Source of the DNA: Burkholderia pyrrocinia
GTDB lineage: Bacteria > Pseudomonadota > Gammaproteobacteria > Burkholderiales > Burkholderiaceae
Assembly: GCF_003330765.1 (NCBI RefSeq)
Contig: NZ_CP024902.1
Location: 3,555,009 to 3,619,008, forward strand
Length of the DNA: 64,000 nt
Direction of reading: 5' to 3'
The notes under the pieces are model-generated. The model was not told the DNA's origin, searched no databases, and saw nothing but the letters and a program-made list of their open reading frames with translations. A program made the translations under genes and the position numbers. How positions within the stretch are numbered: position 1 is the first letter of the stretch; each line of letters begins with the position of its first letter. Below are positions 7,783 through 17,767 of the stretch, one piece after another.

Positions 7783-10197
7783 TTACGCTGCCTTTGTCTG
7801 CACACTTGCTTTTGTCTTAGCGGGGGCCGTCCCGCCCTGCACGCCAGATTCGGCGCCTGGCGCATCGCTCGCCATCTGCAGGAACAGGATCGACACCTGC
7901 GCACCCTCGACGGTCTCGCCGTGCATGCGATTGCGCAGATCGATCCGCGCGCCGTGCTCGTCGACGATTTTCTTGACCGTGGCCAACCCGAGCCCCGTGC
8001 CCTTCGCCTTCGTCGTCACGTAAGGCTCGAACGCGCGGGTCAGGATGCGCGCCGGAAAACCGGGCCCGTTGTCGGACACGGTAAGACGTACCGCGACGCG
8101 CGTTTTGCCCTCGGCGTCGGGATCGCCATATTCTACTGTCTTGGTTTCGATCAACACACGCGGATGCGCAGACTCCGCGACCGAATCCTGCGCATTCTGC
8201 AGCAGGTTGTGAATCACCTGGCGCAGTTGCGTCGCGTCGCCGCGAATCACCGGCAACGACGGCGCGAGCTCGGCGACGATCGGGTTCTTGCCTTCGCCTA
8301 CGCCATACAGCCCGAGCACCTCGCTCGCCAGTTCGTTCAACTGCAGGTTCGCGAGCACCGCCGGCGGCGTGCGCGCGTATTCGCGGAAATCGTCGACCAT
8401 CCGCTTCATCGCGGCCACCTGGTTGACGATCATCGTCGCGCCGCGCTTGAGCACGTCCGCGTCGGGCGGCGCGAGCTTGTCGGACAGCTTCATCTGCAGC
8501 CGCTCGGCCGACAGTTGAATCGGCGTCAGCGGATTCTTGATCTCGTGCGCGAGCCGGCGCGCGACCTCACCCCATGCCACCGAACGCTGCGCGGAAATCA
8601 CGTCGGAAATATCGTCGAACACGACGACGTAACCGGACGTCTGCGGATCGTCGGCCTGCCCCTCGACCGTCGATACGAGGCGCGTGCCGCGCACGAGCAG
8701 CGTCAGCGGATCGGATTCGCCGGGCACCTCGATCGCGAACTGTTGCTGCCAGTGGCCGCGATCGCCGCTGCCGGCGTCGGACGCCGCCTCGCGATCGGCG
8801 AAGGCCTTGCGCACCATCGCGCCGAAGCCCGCGGCCACGCCGATCCGGTCGAGCGTCGTGCCGATCAGCGAATTGAACGGCTGCCGGAAGATCCGCTCGG
8901 CGCCGCGGTTGGCCGTCGTCAGCCGGAACTGGCGGTCGAGCACGAACACGCCGGCCGTCAGGTTCGCGAGGATGCTCTCGAGGTACGTCTTCGAATGCTC
9001 GAGCGCGACGCGGTTCTTCTCGACCGCGAGCCGCGCCTCGGACAACTGGCGCGTCATCGCGTTGAACGACTGCGTGAGGAAGCCGAGCTCGTCGCGCGTC
9101 TTGATCTCGCGCTTCGGCGTGTAGTCGCCTTCCGTGATCTCCTTCGTGCCCTGCGCGAGCAGGAACAGCGGCCGCGCGAGCTGCTGGCCGAGCGCGAGCG
9201 CGAGCATCATCGCGATGAAGGTCGCGAGGAACAGCGCGAGCGTCAGCGTGCCGATGTACATCTTGCGCAGCCCCGTGCGGCCGAGCGCCTTTTCCTGGTA
9301 CTCGCGATACGCGCGCTGCACGGCATCGGCGTTGTGCGCGAGCGTCGGCGGCACCGGTTGCGTGAGCTGCAGGAACCGCTCCGCCGGCTGCAGCAGCGAC
9401 GTCGACGCATCGGGAATCGGCCGCACGACGCGCAGCCGCAGCGCGCCCTTCGCGCCGTGTGAGCGCGGATCGCCGTCGACTTCGCCCTCGATCGCCGCGT
9501 ACGCGCCGTGTTCGCGCGCCTGGCTCAGCATCAGCGGCGTCGGCAGGTCGTCCGGAATCAGCGCCGCGAAATTGCCCGACGCCTGCGCGACGATATGCAG
9601 GTCGGGCGCCGCGCCCGAGCCGCCGCGGCTCGGCTCGACGATCGTCGCGTCCTGCACGCCGAACTGGTCGCGCAGCCGCAGCAGCGTGAGCGTCGTGCCG
9701 TTCGTGTTCGCATCGACGCTCGCGAGCTGGTCGGACATCATCCGTGCCTTCGTCTGCAGATCGGACAGCGACGCATCGAGCATCCCGCGGCCAAGGTTCA
9801 GGCCGGCCGTCAGCGCCGTCTCGACGTTCACGTCGAACCACGACTCGATGCTGCGCGACACGAACTGGTACGACACGATGTAGATGATCCCGCCCGGCAC
9901 CACGCCGACGAGCGCGAAGAACACCGCGAGCTTCGCGAGCAGCCGCGTGCCGAACTTGCCCTTCCTCAGGCGCACGACGATCATCCCGATCAGCCCGAGC
10001 ACCACGAGCAGGAACACGAGCGCGACGACGATGTTCGTCGCGTACAGCCACGAGTAGTAGCGATCGAAGAATTCGGTGTTGGCACTCGCGGCCGCGAGCA
10101 GCACGAGCAGCAGCAGCGCGGTGAGCGCGACAGTCGAGACGATCACGCGAACGAGGAGGCTCTTCCCGCTGGCCGCGCGGCGCACTTTATTTAGCAC
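7783..10197 (-). CDS. NtrY-like sensor histidine kinase
   Basis: Membrane-bound kinase of 804 residues. Several N-terminal transmembrane helices flank a periplasmic region, followed by a transmembrane helix, a HAMP domain, a PAS domain (FVLDRQFRLTTANRGAERIF), a HisKA domain with phosphoacceptor His551 in AHEIKNPLTPIQ, and a HATPase domain (HNLLQNAQDS, SDNGPGFP, GTGLGLATVKK). The layout matches NtrY. Its start overlaps the DUF4390 gene by 11 bp and its stop abuts the regulator start. The signal it senses is not evident; a nitrogen or redox role would be by analogy only. Confidence 0.93.
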   Translation of the reverse strand: MLNKVRRAASGKSLLVRVIVSTVALTALLLLVLLAAASANTEFFDRYYSWLYATNIVVALVFLLVVLGLIGMIVVRLRKGKFGTRLLAKLAVFFALVGVVPGGIIYIVSYQFVSRSIESWFDVNVETALTAGLNLGRGMLDASLSDLQTKARMMSDQLASVDANTNGTTLTLLRLRDQFGVQDATIVEPSRGGSGAAPDLHIVAQASGNFAALIPDDLPTPLMLSQAREHGAYAAIEGEVDGDPRSHGAKGALRLRVVRPIPDASTSLLQPAERFLQLTQPVPPTLAHNADAVQRAYREYQEKALGRTGLRKMYIGTLTLALFLATFIAMMLALALGQQLARPLFLLAQGTKEITEGDYTPKREIKTRDELGFLTQSFNAMTRQLSEARLAVEKNRVALEHSKTYLESILANLTAGVFVLDRQFRLTTANRGAERIFRQPFNSLIGTTLDRIGVAAGFGAMVRKAFADREAASDAGSGDRGHWQQQFAIEVPGESDPLTLLVRGTRLVSTVEGQADDPQTSGYVVVFDDISDVISAQRSVAWGEVARRLAHEIKNPLTPIQLSAERLQMKLSDKLAPPDADVLKRGATMIVNQVAAMKRMVDDFREYARTPPAVLANLQLNELASEVLGLYGVGEGKNPIVAELAPSLPVIRGDATQLRQVIHNLLQNAQDSVAESAHPRVLIETKTVEYGDPDAEGKTRVAVRLTVSDNGPGFPARILTRAFEPYVTTKAKGTGLGLATVKKIVDEHGARIDLRNRMHGETVEGAQVSILFLQMASDAPGAESGVQGGTAPAKTKASVQTKAA

Positions 10198-10777
10198 GTT
10201 CGGTCACCGTGAAGTTGAAGCGCTTCCAGTCCGACCCGAGCGTCCAGTCGCGGTTGTTCACGGCGTCGACCTGGAACGGCTTCGGCATCAGTGCCGTATC
10301 GAGCTGCATCCGCACCGAGGCCACGTAGGTTTCGCCCGCGCGCACCTGGTTGCGGTCGATCACGTGCCACGACGTGATGTGCCTGACGACCGCAAGCGCG
10401 TCCTTCAGCGACGGGAAGCCAAGCTGCAGGCCGCCCGTCGACACGCGGTACTCGCGCGTGAGCGGCTGGAACGACAGGCGGATCGTCTGCGTCACCGACA
10501 CCGGCTGCTCGTCGAACCAGTACCAGCGCGCACGGCTCAGCTCGAAGTCGGTCGTGAAGTAAAGCGGGATGCCCTTGTTGACGGCATCCTCGAGGTTCGG
10601 ATTCAGCTCGAAATCGAAGCGGGCGTCGAGGCTCCAGCCGCTTCCGTCGGCCTGGAGCGACGCGCGCTGCACGGCGGCCGATTCGGCATGCGCCGGCCGG
10701 ACGAAGGCCAGGCACAGCGCCAACGCGACCATCAGGACGGCCGCGAGCCGAAGTGGAAAAAGGTGTTTGATCGTCAC
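10187..10777 (-). CDS. DUF4390 exported protein
   Basis: Protein of 196 residues with a clear signal peptide (hydrophobic stretch ending in AHA near residue 31) and a beta-rich DUF4390 region, recognisable from WSLDARFDFELN, IPLYFTTDFEL and the REYRVSTGGLQLGF segment. No function is established. It overlaps rsmB upstream (4 bp) and the kinase downstream (11 bp), so the three are translationally coupled. The coupling suggests that this periplasmic protein belongs with the NtrY-like sensor, which is inference. Confidence 0.88.
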   Translation of the reverse strand: MTIKHLFPLRLAAVLMVALALCLAFVRPAHAESAAVQRASLQADGSGWSLDARFDFELNPNLEDAVNKGIPLYFTTDFELSRARWYWFDEQPVSVTQTIRLSFQPLTREYRVSTGGLQLGFPSLKDALAVVRHITSWHVIDRNQVRAGETYVASVRMQLDTALMPKPFQVDAVNNRDWTLGSDWKRFNFTVTERAK

Positions 10778-12165
10778 CGTTTCTGAAACCGCGCGTAGAA
10801 AAATCCGTCGTGATCGGTGTTTTGGTCGAGTGCGCCGGCGGCCGCCCCTCCCTGCACGCCGCCCGGCAGCAGTTGGCCGGGGGCGTCCAATCGTACCGCA
10901 TCTTCACAGGCCGCTTCAAACCAGCGGGCCTGCAACTCGCCTTCTTCGGGGAAGATCGAACAGGTCACGTAAAGCAGTTCGCCGCCCGGCTTCACGAGCG
11001 GCCACAGCGCCGACAGGATGCGGCGCTGTTCCGCGACGAGCGCCGGGATGTCGGCCTCGCGGCGCAGCCAGCGAATGTCGGGGTGCCGCCGCACGATGCC
11101 GGAGGCCGAGCACGGCACGTCGGCCAGGATACGGTCGAACGGGCGCCCGTCGTACCACGCGTCGGGCGCCCCCGCATCGCCGACACACACGTCCGCCTCG
11201 AGCGACAGGCGCACGAGGTTCTCGCCGATGCGCGCCGCGCGCGTCGCGTCGCTTTCGAGCGCGACGACTTCCGCATGGGCCAGTTCGAGAATATGGCTGG
11301 TCTTGCCGCCGGGCGCCGCGCATGCGTCGAGCACGCGCATGCCGTCGCGTGCGCCGAGCCATTCGGCCGCGAGCTGCGCGCCGGCGTCCTGCACCGACAC
11401 CACGCCATCGGCGAATCCCGGAATGCGCTCGACCGGCAGCGCCGACGCGAGCCGCACCGCATGCCGGCCGATCGCGGTCGCTTCGATCCCGCTCGCGCGC
11501 AGCGTGTCGAGATACGCGTCGACGCTCGCGCGGCGCGCATTCACGCGCAGCGTCAGCGGCCCCTGGCGCTCGCCGGCCGCGAGGATCGCCTGCCATGCGT
11601 CGGGCCATGCGCGCTTCACCGCATCGACCCACCATGCGCGGTAATTCCAGCGCGCGACGGCGTCGCCTTGCATCGCCGCGACGAGCGCGTCGCGCTCGCG
11701 CAGGAAACGGCGCAGCACCGCGTTGACCATCCCCTTCGCGAACGCGTATTCGCGGCGCGCGCCGATCACGGTAACAGCCTGGTCAACCACCGTGAACGCC
11801 GGATACGCGACGGCGTCCGCCGGGTCGAGCAACAGCGCGAGCGCGCCGGCGAGCACCGCGTGCACGTGCGCGGACGGCGCCTTGCTGACGAGCCAACCGA
11901 TCAGCCAGTCCGCGCTGCCGAGGCGACGCATCGTCCGGTAGGCGACGTCCTGCGTCGCGCCGCGCGCGAGCGCCTGCGCACCGGGAGCCATCTGCGCGAA
12001 TACCGTCGAGAGTGCCGCCGGCAACGCGGTGCCGCGCCGCACCGCATCGACCGCCTGCGCGGCCGCGTCGAGTGCGAAGCCGAGCGACTCGGGCGCAAGA
12101 TGCAGCGCGGACAGGCGCGCCGGGCGGCCGGAAGAAGACGGAGCGGAAGAACGGGTTCGTGTCAT
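10774..12165 (-). CDS. rsmB: 16S rRNA (cytosine-967-C5)-methyltransferase RsmB
   Basis: Modifies C967 of 16S rRNA using S-adenosylmethionine. It has 463 residues: an N-terminal NusB-like RNA-binding domain followed by a Rossmann methyltransferase domain. Motifs: SAM-binding VLDACAAPGGKTSH, DVPCSASGIVRRHPD with the PCS proline-cysteine, and the catalytic-cysteine region LLYVTCSIFPEE. The start at MTRTRS (12165) is preferred; the frame remains open 39 codons further upstream, but that stretch shows no family resemblance. It sits next to htpX and fmt, as in related genomes. Confidence 0.94.
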   Translation of the reverse strand: MTRTRSSAPSSSGRPARLSALHLAPESLGFALDAAAQAVDAVRRGTALPAALSTVFAQMAPGAQALARGATQDVAYRTMRRLGSADWLIGWLVSKAPSAHVHAVLAGALALLLDPADAVAYPAFTVVDQAVTVIGARREYAFAKGMVNAVLRRFLRERDALVAAMQGDAVARWNYRAWWVDAVKRAWPDAWQAILAAGERQGPLTLRVNARRASVDAYLDTLRASGIEATAIGRHAVRLASALPVERIPGFADGVVSVQDAGAQLAAEWLGARDGMRVLDACAAPGGKTSHILELAHAEVVALESDATRAARIGENLVRLSLEADVCVGDAGAPDAWYDGRPFDRILADVPCSASGIVRRHPDIRWLRREADIPALVAEQRRILSALWPLVKPGGELLYVTCSIFPEEGELQARWFEAACEDAVRLDAPGQLLPGGVQGGAAAGALDQNTDHDGFFYARFQKR

Positions 12166-12337
12166 CGGAGCGGAATCGGCAACAAGCGCGGCAAACAAGC
12201 GCGGCAAACAGGCGCAGCAAACAAATGCGGCAAACGTCGGGATCGCAACGACCGCGTGGCCCTGCGACTCCAAACCGAGCATTGTAGCGTGCGACCATGC
12301 GGCCCCTTTGGCCCCTTTACGGCGCGCACAAATGAAA

Positions 12338-12365
12338 CACCCCGCAGCGCGAAGCGTGCGGGGTG
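12338..12365 (-). terminator. Possible terminator between htpX and rsmB
   Basis: 9-bp stem (arms CACCCCGCA) with a 10-nt loop on the minus strand, followed by a T-rich but interrupted tract. The strength of termination is uncertain, so htpX and rsmB may still be partly co-transcribed. Confidence 0.4.
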
Positions 12366-12414
12366 GCGTGGCAGCCCCTCGCGCGGCAACAGCCGCGCGG
12401 CGGCGCGCCGAGGC

Positions 12415-13278
12415 TTAATCGAAGCGGCCGGTACGCGCCATCTCCATCAGGCGCGCAATGCGCTCCTCGGTGGCCGGGTGCGTCGAGAACAGGTTCTGCA
12501 GGCCACCGCCGTGCAGCGGGTTCATGATCATCATCTGCGCAGTGGCCGGATGCGCCTCGGCTGCCTGGAACGGGATACCGGCCGCATAGCGATGGATCTT
12601 GTCGAGCGCGGTCGCAAGCGACTGCGGATCGCCGGAAATCTGCGCGCCGCCGCGGTCGGCCTCGAACTCGCGTGCCCGCGAAATCGCCATCTGGATCAAC
12701 GCGCCGGCAATCGGCGCGAGCAGCGCGACCGCAATACCCGCGATCGGGTTGGCCGGCCGGCCGTTCTCGTCGCGCCCGCCGAAGAACATCGCGAAGTTCG
12801 CGAGTGCCGAGATCGCGCCCGCCATCGTCGCGGTGATCGTCGAGATCAGGATGTCGCGGTGCTTCACGTGCGCGAGCTCGTGCGCCATCACGCCGCGCAT
12901 CTCGCGCTCCGACAGCACGCGCAGGATGCCCGTCGTCGCGGCGACCGCCGCGTGCTCGGGGTTGCGGCCCGTCGCGAACGCGTTCGGCGCATCCTCGTTG
13001 ATCAGGTAGACGCGCGGCATCGGCAGGTTCGCGCGCGTGGCGAGCTCGCGCACCATCCGGTAGAACTGCGGCGCCGTGTTCTCGTCGACTTCCTGCGCGT
13101 TGTACATGCGCAGCACCATCTTGTCGGAGAACCAGTACGAGAAGAAATTCATGCCGAGCGCGAACAGCAGCGCGATCGTCATGCCGCGCGAACCGCCGAT
13201 CATGCCGCCGATCACGATGAACAGGGCCGTGATCCCGGCCATCAACATCGCCGTTTTGACCCAATTGAACATACCCAC
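12415..13278 (-). CDS. htpX: HtpX membrane zinc metalloprotease
   Basis: M48-family inner-membrane protease involved in membrane-protein quality control. It has 287 residues. N-terminal transmembrane helices are followed by the zinc motif HELAH (residues 133-137), two further transmembrane segments, and a third zinc-ligand Glu in [11 protein letters not shown]-terminal [13 protein letters not shown] motif is characteristic of HtpX. Identity is clear. Confidence 0.96.
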   Translation of the reverse strand: MGMFNWVKTAMLMAGITALFIVIGGMIGGSRGMTIALLFALGMNFFSYWFSDKMVLRMYNAQEVDENTAPQFYRMVRELATRANLPMPRVYLINEDAPNAFATGRNPEHAAVAATTGILRVLSEREMRGVMAHELAHVKHRDILISTITATMAGAISALANFAMFFGGRDENGRPANPIAGIAVALLAPIAGALIQMAISRAREFEADRGGAQISGDPQSLATALDKIHRYAAGIPFQAAEAHPATAQMMIMNPLHGGGLQNLFSTHPATEERIARLMEMARTGRFD

Positions 13279-13372
13279 TCCTTATCCGTCAGGGGACCCG
13301 CCGTGCATCACAGGGCACGGCGGAAAATTGTAAGCGATTTGTTAGATAAGGTCTTGCCGGAAAAATTCAATC

Positions 13373-14014
13373 TCAGCGTTGCAATGTTGCAAGACGAAGG
13401 CCGAGGCCGACGAAAGCGCTGCCGACCGTGCGGTCGAGCCACTTCTTGACGCCCGGCTTGCCGGAAAAGCGCTGCGTGACGCTGCCCGCGACCCATGCGA
13501 CCAGGCTGGTCCAGACCGTGCTCATCCCGACGAACACAGCGCCGAGGGTCAGGAACGCCAATGCCTTGTGCGGGCTGTCGGCCGACACGAACTGCGGGAA
13601 GAACGACACGAAGAACAGCACGACCTTCGGGTTCAGCACGTTCGTCCAGAAGCCCTGCATGAACAGCTGGCGCAGCGGCTTCGCAGCCGAGGCCTGCGCG
13701 GCCTCGGTGCCCGACGGCGTGGCGGCCTGCTTCGCGACGATCATGCGCACGCCCAAGTAGATCAGGTAGGCGGCGCCGACCAGCTTGATCACCGTGAACG
13801 CGGCAGCCGATGCCGCGAGCAGCGCGGTCAGGCCGAATGCGCACGCGAGCGCGTGAACGCAGCAGCCGGCCGAAATGCCGAGCGCCGACATCAGCCCCGC
13901 GCCGCGCCCCTGCGCGACACTGCGGCCGATGATATAGGCCGTGTCGGGGCCGGGCGTGACGTTCAGCAGGAAAACCGCGAGCACGAAGAAGCCGAAATGG
14001 GTGATGCCGAACAT
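13373..14014 (-). CDS. LysE/RhtB-family amino-acid exporter
   Basis: Inner-membrane protein of 213 residues with about six hydrophobic segments. The N-terminal LLNVTPGPDTAYIIGRS signature is diagnostic of the LysE/RhtB family of amino-acid or homoserine-lactone exporters. The substrate cannot be read from sequence. It lies between fmt and htpX on the same strand, 110 bp after fmt. Confidence 0.92.
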   Translation of the reverse strand: MFGITHFGFFVLAVFLLNVTPGPDTAYIIGRSVAQGRGAGLMSALGISAGCCVHALACAFGLTALLAASAAAFTVIKLVGAAYLIYLGVRMIVAKQAATPSGTEAAQASAAKPLRQLFMQGFWTNVLNPKVVLFFVSFFPQFVSADSPHKALAFLTLGAVFVGMSTVWTSLVAWVAGSVTQRFSGKPGVKKWLDRTVGSAFVGLGLRLATLQR

Positions 14015-14124
14015 GAAAACCTCGAAACCGGAGAGCGCAGGGAAATTCTACGCGCGCCTGCCGTGCCGCGCGACTCGGCCGTCCGGCCAATTGCGCACGG
14101 CCGGCAGGTCGTGTCGAATGGCGG

Positions 14125-15108
14125 TCAGGCAGCGTCAGGCAGCGCGAAACGCTGGCCCGCGGCGAGCGGCGAGCCGGCCAGAAATTCGCGCGCGGGCAAC
14201 CGCTTGCCGCCCGGCTTCTGCAACTGGGTGACGCGCAGCGCGCCACTGCCGCACGCGACGACCACGCCTTCCGGTGCGGCTTCGACGATCGTGCCGGGCG
14301 CCGCGTCGCCGCGCGCCGCCACGGGCTCGGCCGCCCACAGCTTGATCGCCGCGCCGTCGAGCGTCGCGACGCCGCCCGGGAACGGATCGAACGCACGCAC
14401 CTGGCGCGCGAGCACATCGGCGGGCTTGCGCCAGTCGAGCGCCGCTTCATGCTTGCCGATCTTTTCCGCATAGGTCACGCCGTCGGCCGGCTGCGGCGTC
14501 GCCGGCAGCGTGCCGTCGCGCTCGAGCCGCACGAGCGCGTCTACGATCAGCCGCGCGCCTTCGGCAGCGAGCCGATCGTGCAGTGTCGCGGTCGTATCGT
14601 CGGGCGCGATCGCGATGCGCGCCTCCTCGATCATCGCACCGGTGTCGAGGCCGACGTCCATCTGCATCAGCGTGACGCCCGTCTCGGCATCGCCAGCCTC
14701 GATCGCGCGATGGATCGGCGCGGCGCCGCGCCAGCGCGGCAACAGCGACGCATGGATGTTGATGCAGCCGTCACGCGGAATGTCGAGTACCTCCTGCGGC
14801 AGCAGCAGGCCGTACGCGGCAACCACCATCACGTCGTGCGGGGTCGCACGCAGCAGCTCGATCGCGTCGGCCGCCTCCGCAGGGTACTTGCCCGCGCGGC
14901 GCAGCGACGGCGGCTGCGCGACGGGCATCCCGTGCTCGACGGCGTAGCGCTTCACGGCGCTCGCCTGCAGTTTCATCCCGCGCCCGGCAGGGCGATCGGG
15001 CTGGGTGAGCACGAGCGGCACCGGAAAACCGGCCTCGTGGATCGCGGCGAGGGCAGCCGCGGCAAATTCCGGCGTACCGGCAAAAATCACGCGCAACGTA
15101 TGGGTCAT
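14125..15108 (-). CDS. fmt: Methionyl-tRNA formyltransferase
   Basis: Formylates initiator Met-tRNA with 10-formyl-tetrahydrofolate. It has 327 residues. The N-terminal formyltransferase domain carries [14 protein letters not shown], the [16 protein letters not shown] segment with catalytic Asn/His context (INIHASLLP) and [15 protein letters not shown]-terminal tRNA-binding domain follows. It is directly downstream of def, the standard pairing. Confidence 0.97.
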   Translation of the reverse strand: MTHTLRVIFAGTPEFAAAALAAIHEAGFPVPLVLTQPDRPAGRGMKLQASAVKRYAVEHGMPVAQPPSLRRAGKYPAEAADAIELLRATPHDVMVVAAYGLLLPQEVLDIPRDGCINIHASLLPRWRGAAPIHRAIEAGDAETGVTLMQMDVGLDTGAMIEEARIAIAPDDTTATLHDRLAAEGARLIVDALVRLERDGTLPATPQPADGVTYAEKIGKHEAALDWRKPADVLARQVRAFDPFPGGVATLDGAAIKLWAAEPVAARGDAAPGTIVEAAPEGVVVACGSGALRVTQLQKPGGKRLPAREFLAGSPLAAGQRFALPDAA

Positions 15109-15142
15109 GACAGCGTTCGGGGTCGGGCAGGGCGAACGCGCA

Positions 15143-15646
15143 TCACATCGCGCGTTCGAGTTTCTTCATCTTCGACTTGATGCGCGTCTGCTTGAGCGGC
15201 GACAGGTATTCGACGAACACGCGCCCCATCAGGTGATCCATCTCGTGCTGGACGCACACGGCGAGCAGGCCCTCGCAGTCGAGCTCGATGGTCTCGCCCT
15301 GCTCGTTGAGCGCGCGCACGCGCACGTGGTCGGGACGCTCGACTTCGTCGTAGATGCCGGGCACCGACAGGCAACCCTCTTCGTAGATCTGCTTCACGTC
15401 GCTCGACCACACGATCTCGGGGTTGATGAACGCGCGCAGCTCGTTCTTCTCCTCGGAGACGTCGATCACGATCACGCGCTCGTGCACATCGACCTGCGTG
15501 GCCGCCAGGCCGATGCCGGGCGCCGCGTACATGGTCTCGGCCATGTCGGCGACGAGCTTGCGGATCCGGTCGTCGACCTTGTCGACGGGCTTGGCGACCT
15601 TGTGCAGCCGCTTGTCGGGGTAATGAAGAATGTTGAGCAAAGCCAT
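15143..15646 (-). CDS. def: Peptide deformylase
   Basis: Removes the formyl group from nascent proteins. It has 167 residues with all three family motifs: [18 protein letters not shown] (metal Cys) and HEMDHLMG (metal His residues and catalytic Glu). The start is placed at [11 protein letters not shown] (15646), the canonical N-terminus; open sequence upstream is not conserved in character. def and fmt form the first two genes of the leftward cluster. Confidence 0.97.
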   Translation of the reverse strand: MALLNILHYPDKRLHKVAKPVDKVDDRIRKLVADMAETMYAAPGIGLAATQVDVHERVIVIDVSEEKNELRAFINPEIVWSSDVKQIYEEGCLSVPGIYDEVERPDHVRVRALNEQGETIELDCEGLLAVCVQHEMDHLMGRVFVEYLSPLKQTRIKSKMKKLERAM

Positions 15647-15876
15647 GGTGTTCGGTATTCGGTAGAGCGACGTGCCGCATCGGCCATCCGGCCGGCTGGC
15701 GCCGCCGCCGCGATGCAATGAAGATAAGGCGGATACGCGGCGTATCAATGCCGCGGATCGCGCCTCCTGCAATTGGCCGGGCGCCTGCGCGCGCGGCCCT
15801 GTCGAGTATTTCGGATGATGAAAATTTTATCATGGCGCCACGCGGTCCGCTGGCCGCCGCATTCGAGGGGAGCCTC

Positions 15877-17157
15877 ATGTCGCCGCAAGCGCTGACCACC
15901 TCCGCGCTGCGCGCATGGCTGCAGCTCGCGCATGCGCCCGGCCTCGCGCCCGCCGTGCTGCAGGTGCTGCTCGATGCATTCGGCTCGCCGGCGGCGCTGC
16001 TGCGCGCGTCCGACCAGGCCATCGCCGCCGTGAGCAGCCCCGCCGCCGCACAGGCCATGCGCGCGAGCGAGCGCGACGATCTCGACGCGCGCACCGACGC
16101 CGCGCTCGCGTGGCTCGATGCGCCGGGCAACGCGCTCGTCACGCTCAACGATCCGGCCTACCCGCCGCGGCTGCGCGACCTGCACGATCCGCCGCCGCTG
16201 CTATATGTAAAGGGCCGGCTCGACCTGCTGCACACGCGTGCGCTCGCCGTGGTCGGCAGCCGCCACGCGACACCGCAGGGGCTCGCCGACGCGACGCGCT
16301 TCGCGCGCGAGTTGTCCGACGCAGGGCTCTCGATCGTCTCGGGCCTCGCGCTCGGGATCGACGGCGCCGCGCATCGTGGCGGGCTCGACGGCCGCTCGGG
16401 CACGGTCGCGGTGATCGCAACGGGCGCCGATCTCGTCTATCCGGCGCGGCACCGCGCGCTCGCCCACGAGATCGCCGCGCACGGCGCGATCGTGTCGGAA
16501 TGGCCGCTCGGCACGCCGGCCCGCGCCGCGCATTTCCCGCAACGCAACCGGCTGATCGCCGCGCTCGCGATCGGCGCGCTCGTCGTCGAGGCGGCCCCGC
16601 GCTCCGGCTCGCTGATTACCGCACGGCTCGCGAACGAACTGGGGCGCGATGTGTTCGCGATGCCGGGCTCGATCCACGCGCCGCTCGCGCAGGGCTGCCA
16701 CGCGCTGATCCGCGACGGCGCGAAGCTCACGGCAGCGCCGCTCGATGTGCTCGAGGAATACGGGCTGGGCGAACCGGCGGCTCGCGCGGCGAGTGGCGCG
16801 TCGTGCTCCGGAAATGCGGGCGCGAACGGCGGCGACCTCCGCGAAACCGCAGCCGCCGGCATCATGCAGGCTGACTCCGTCGCGCCGGCCGCCGCGCCAC
16901 CCCGAATCGAAGCACCGCCACTGCCGCCACCATCCGGCAACCCATCCGAACAGGCCGTGCTTGCCGCATTGGGATACGGCCCCGTCACGTACGAATGGCT
17001 CGCCGAACACAGCGGCTTGCCTGACGACGTGCTGCACCGCGCGCTGCTCGCGCTGGAACTGGCCGGCCGCGTCGCAAGCCTCCCCGGCGGACGCTTCGCG
17101 CAGCTTGACGCGGCGCCCACTCCGCCTGCGCGCGGCGTGCTACATTTCCCCGCATAG
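15877..17157 (+). CDS. dprA: DNA-processing protein DprA
   Basis: Binds incoming single-stranded DNA and loads RecA during natural transformation. It has 426 residues. After an N-terminal SAM-like helical region comes the Rossmann-like fold with VVGSRHATPQG, SGLALGIDGAAHRGGL and FPQRNRLIAAL. A Pro/Ala-rich linker and a C-terminal winged-helix region (VTYEWLAEHSGLPDDVL) follow. The start at 15877 is chosen for GAGGGG at good spacing; an earlier in-frame ATG at 15832 has no such site. It is divergent from def. Confidence 0.94.
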   Translation: MSPQALTTSALRAWLQLAHAPGLAPAVLQVLLDAFGSPAALLRASDQAIAAVSSPAAAQAMRASERDDLDARTDAALAWLDAPGNALVTLNDPAYPPRLRDLHDPPPLLYVKGRLDLLHTRALAVVGSRHATPQGLADATRFARELSDAGLSIVSGLALGIDGAAHRGGLDGRSGTVAVIATGADLVYPARHRALAHEIAAHGAIVSEWPLGTPARAAHFPQRNRLIAALAIGALVVEAAPRSGSLITARLANELGRDVFAMPGSIHAPLAQGCHALIRDGAKLTAAPLDVLEEYGLGEPAARAASGASCSGNAGANGGDLRETAAAGIMQADSVAPAAAPPRIEAPPLPPPSGNPSEQAVLAALGYGPVTYEWLAEHSGLPDDVLHRALLALELAGRVASLPGGRFAQLDAAPTPPARGVLHFPA

Positions 17158-17193
17158 GGGCGGCCGCGCCGCCAACGATACCCAAGGAAATCC

Positions 17194-17574
17194 ATGCCCG
17201 CGCTGAATCTCGACACCGATGCGGATCGGATCGCCGAGCGCCTCGCCGATCCCGGCACGTTGCTCGTCGCCTGCCTGTGCGCCGAGTGGTGCGGCACGTG
17301 CCGCGACTACCGGATGGCCTTCGACCAGCTCGCCGACGCGCATCCGGACGCCTGCTTCGCCTGGATCGACATCGAAACGCATGCCGACCAGCTTGACGAT
17401 CTCGACGTCGAGAACTTCCCGACGATCCTGATCGAGGATACCAACACCGCACGCTTCTTCGGCACGGTGCTGCCGCACGCGGCGATCGTCGAGCGGATGC
17501 TGTCCGACCTGAGCGCGGTACCCGGTGCGCCGCACGCACCGAAATTGCGCAACGTGCTGAACGTCGAAGCCTGA
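17194..17574 (+). CDS. Thioredoxin-like protein (WCGTC)
   Basis: Cytoplasmic protein of 126 residues with a thioredoxin fold. The redox motif AEWCGTCRDY (WCGTC rather than WCGPC) and the cis-proline region NFPTILIED are visible. It lacks a signal peptide. It lies 36 bp after dprA and may be co-transcribed. The target is unknown; the CGTC active site suggests a thioredoxin-like reductase or isomerase. Confidence 0.85.
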   Translation: MPALNLDTDADRIAERLADPGTLLVACLCAEWCGTCRDYRMAFDQLADAHPDACFAWIDIETHADQLDDLDVENFPTILIEDTNTARFFGTVLPHAAIVERMLSDLSAVPGAPHAPKLRNVLNVEA

Positions 17575-17767
17575 ATTCGCGAGCCGGCCCGGCGGTTTTT
17601 CGTGCGTTTGCGCGCCCCGCCGCGGCGGGCGCTTGCCGCCGTTGCAACCCCCCTCTATGATGGGCCGCTTTTTACGCGCTGAGCCGCCGTTGCTGCGGCG
17701 TGTGCTATAAAGCGGTCGTAAAAGGGACCCACAACCGGCGAACCCTGTCCACCAACACACACCTGTC

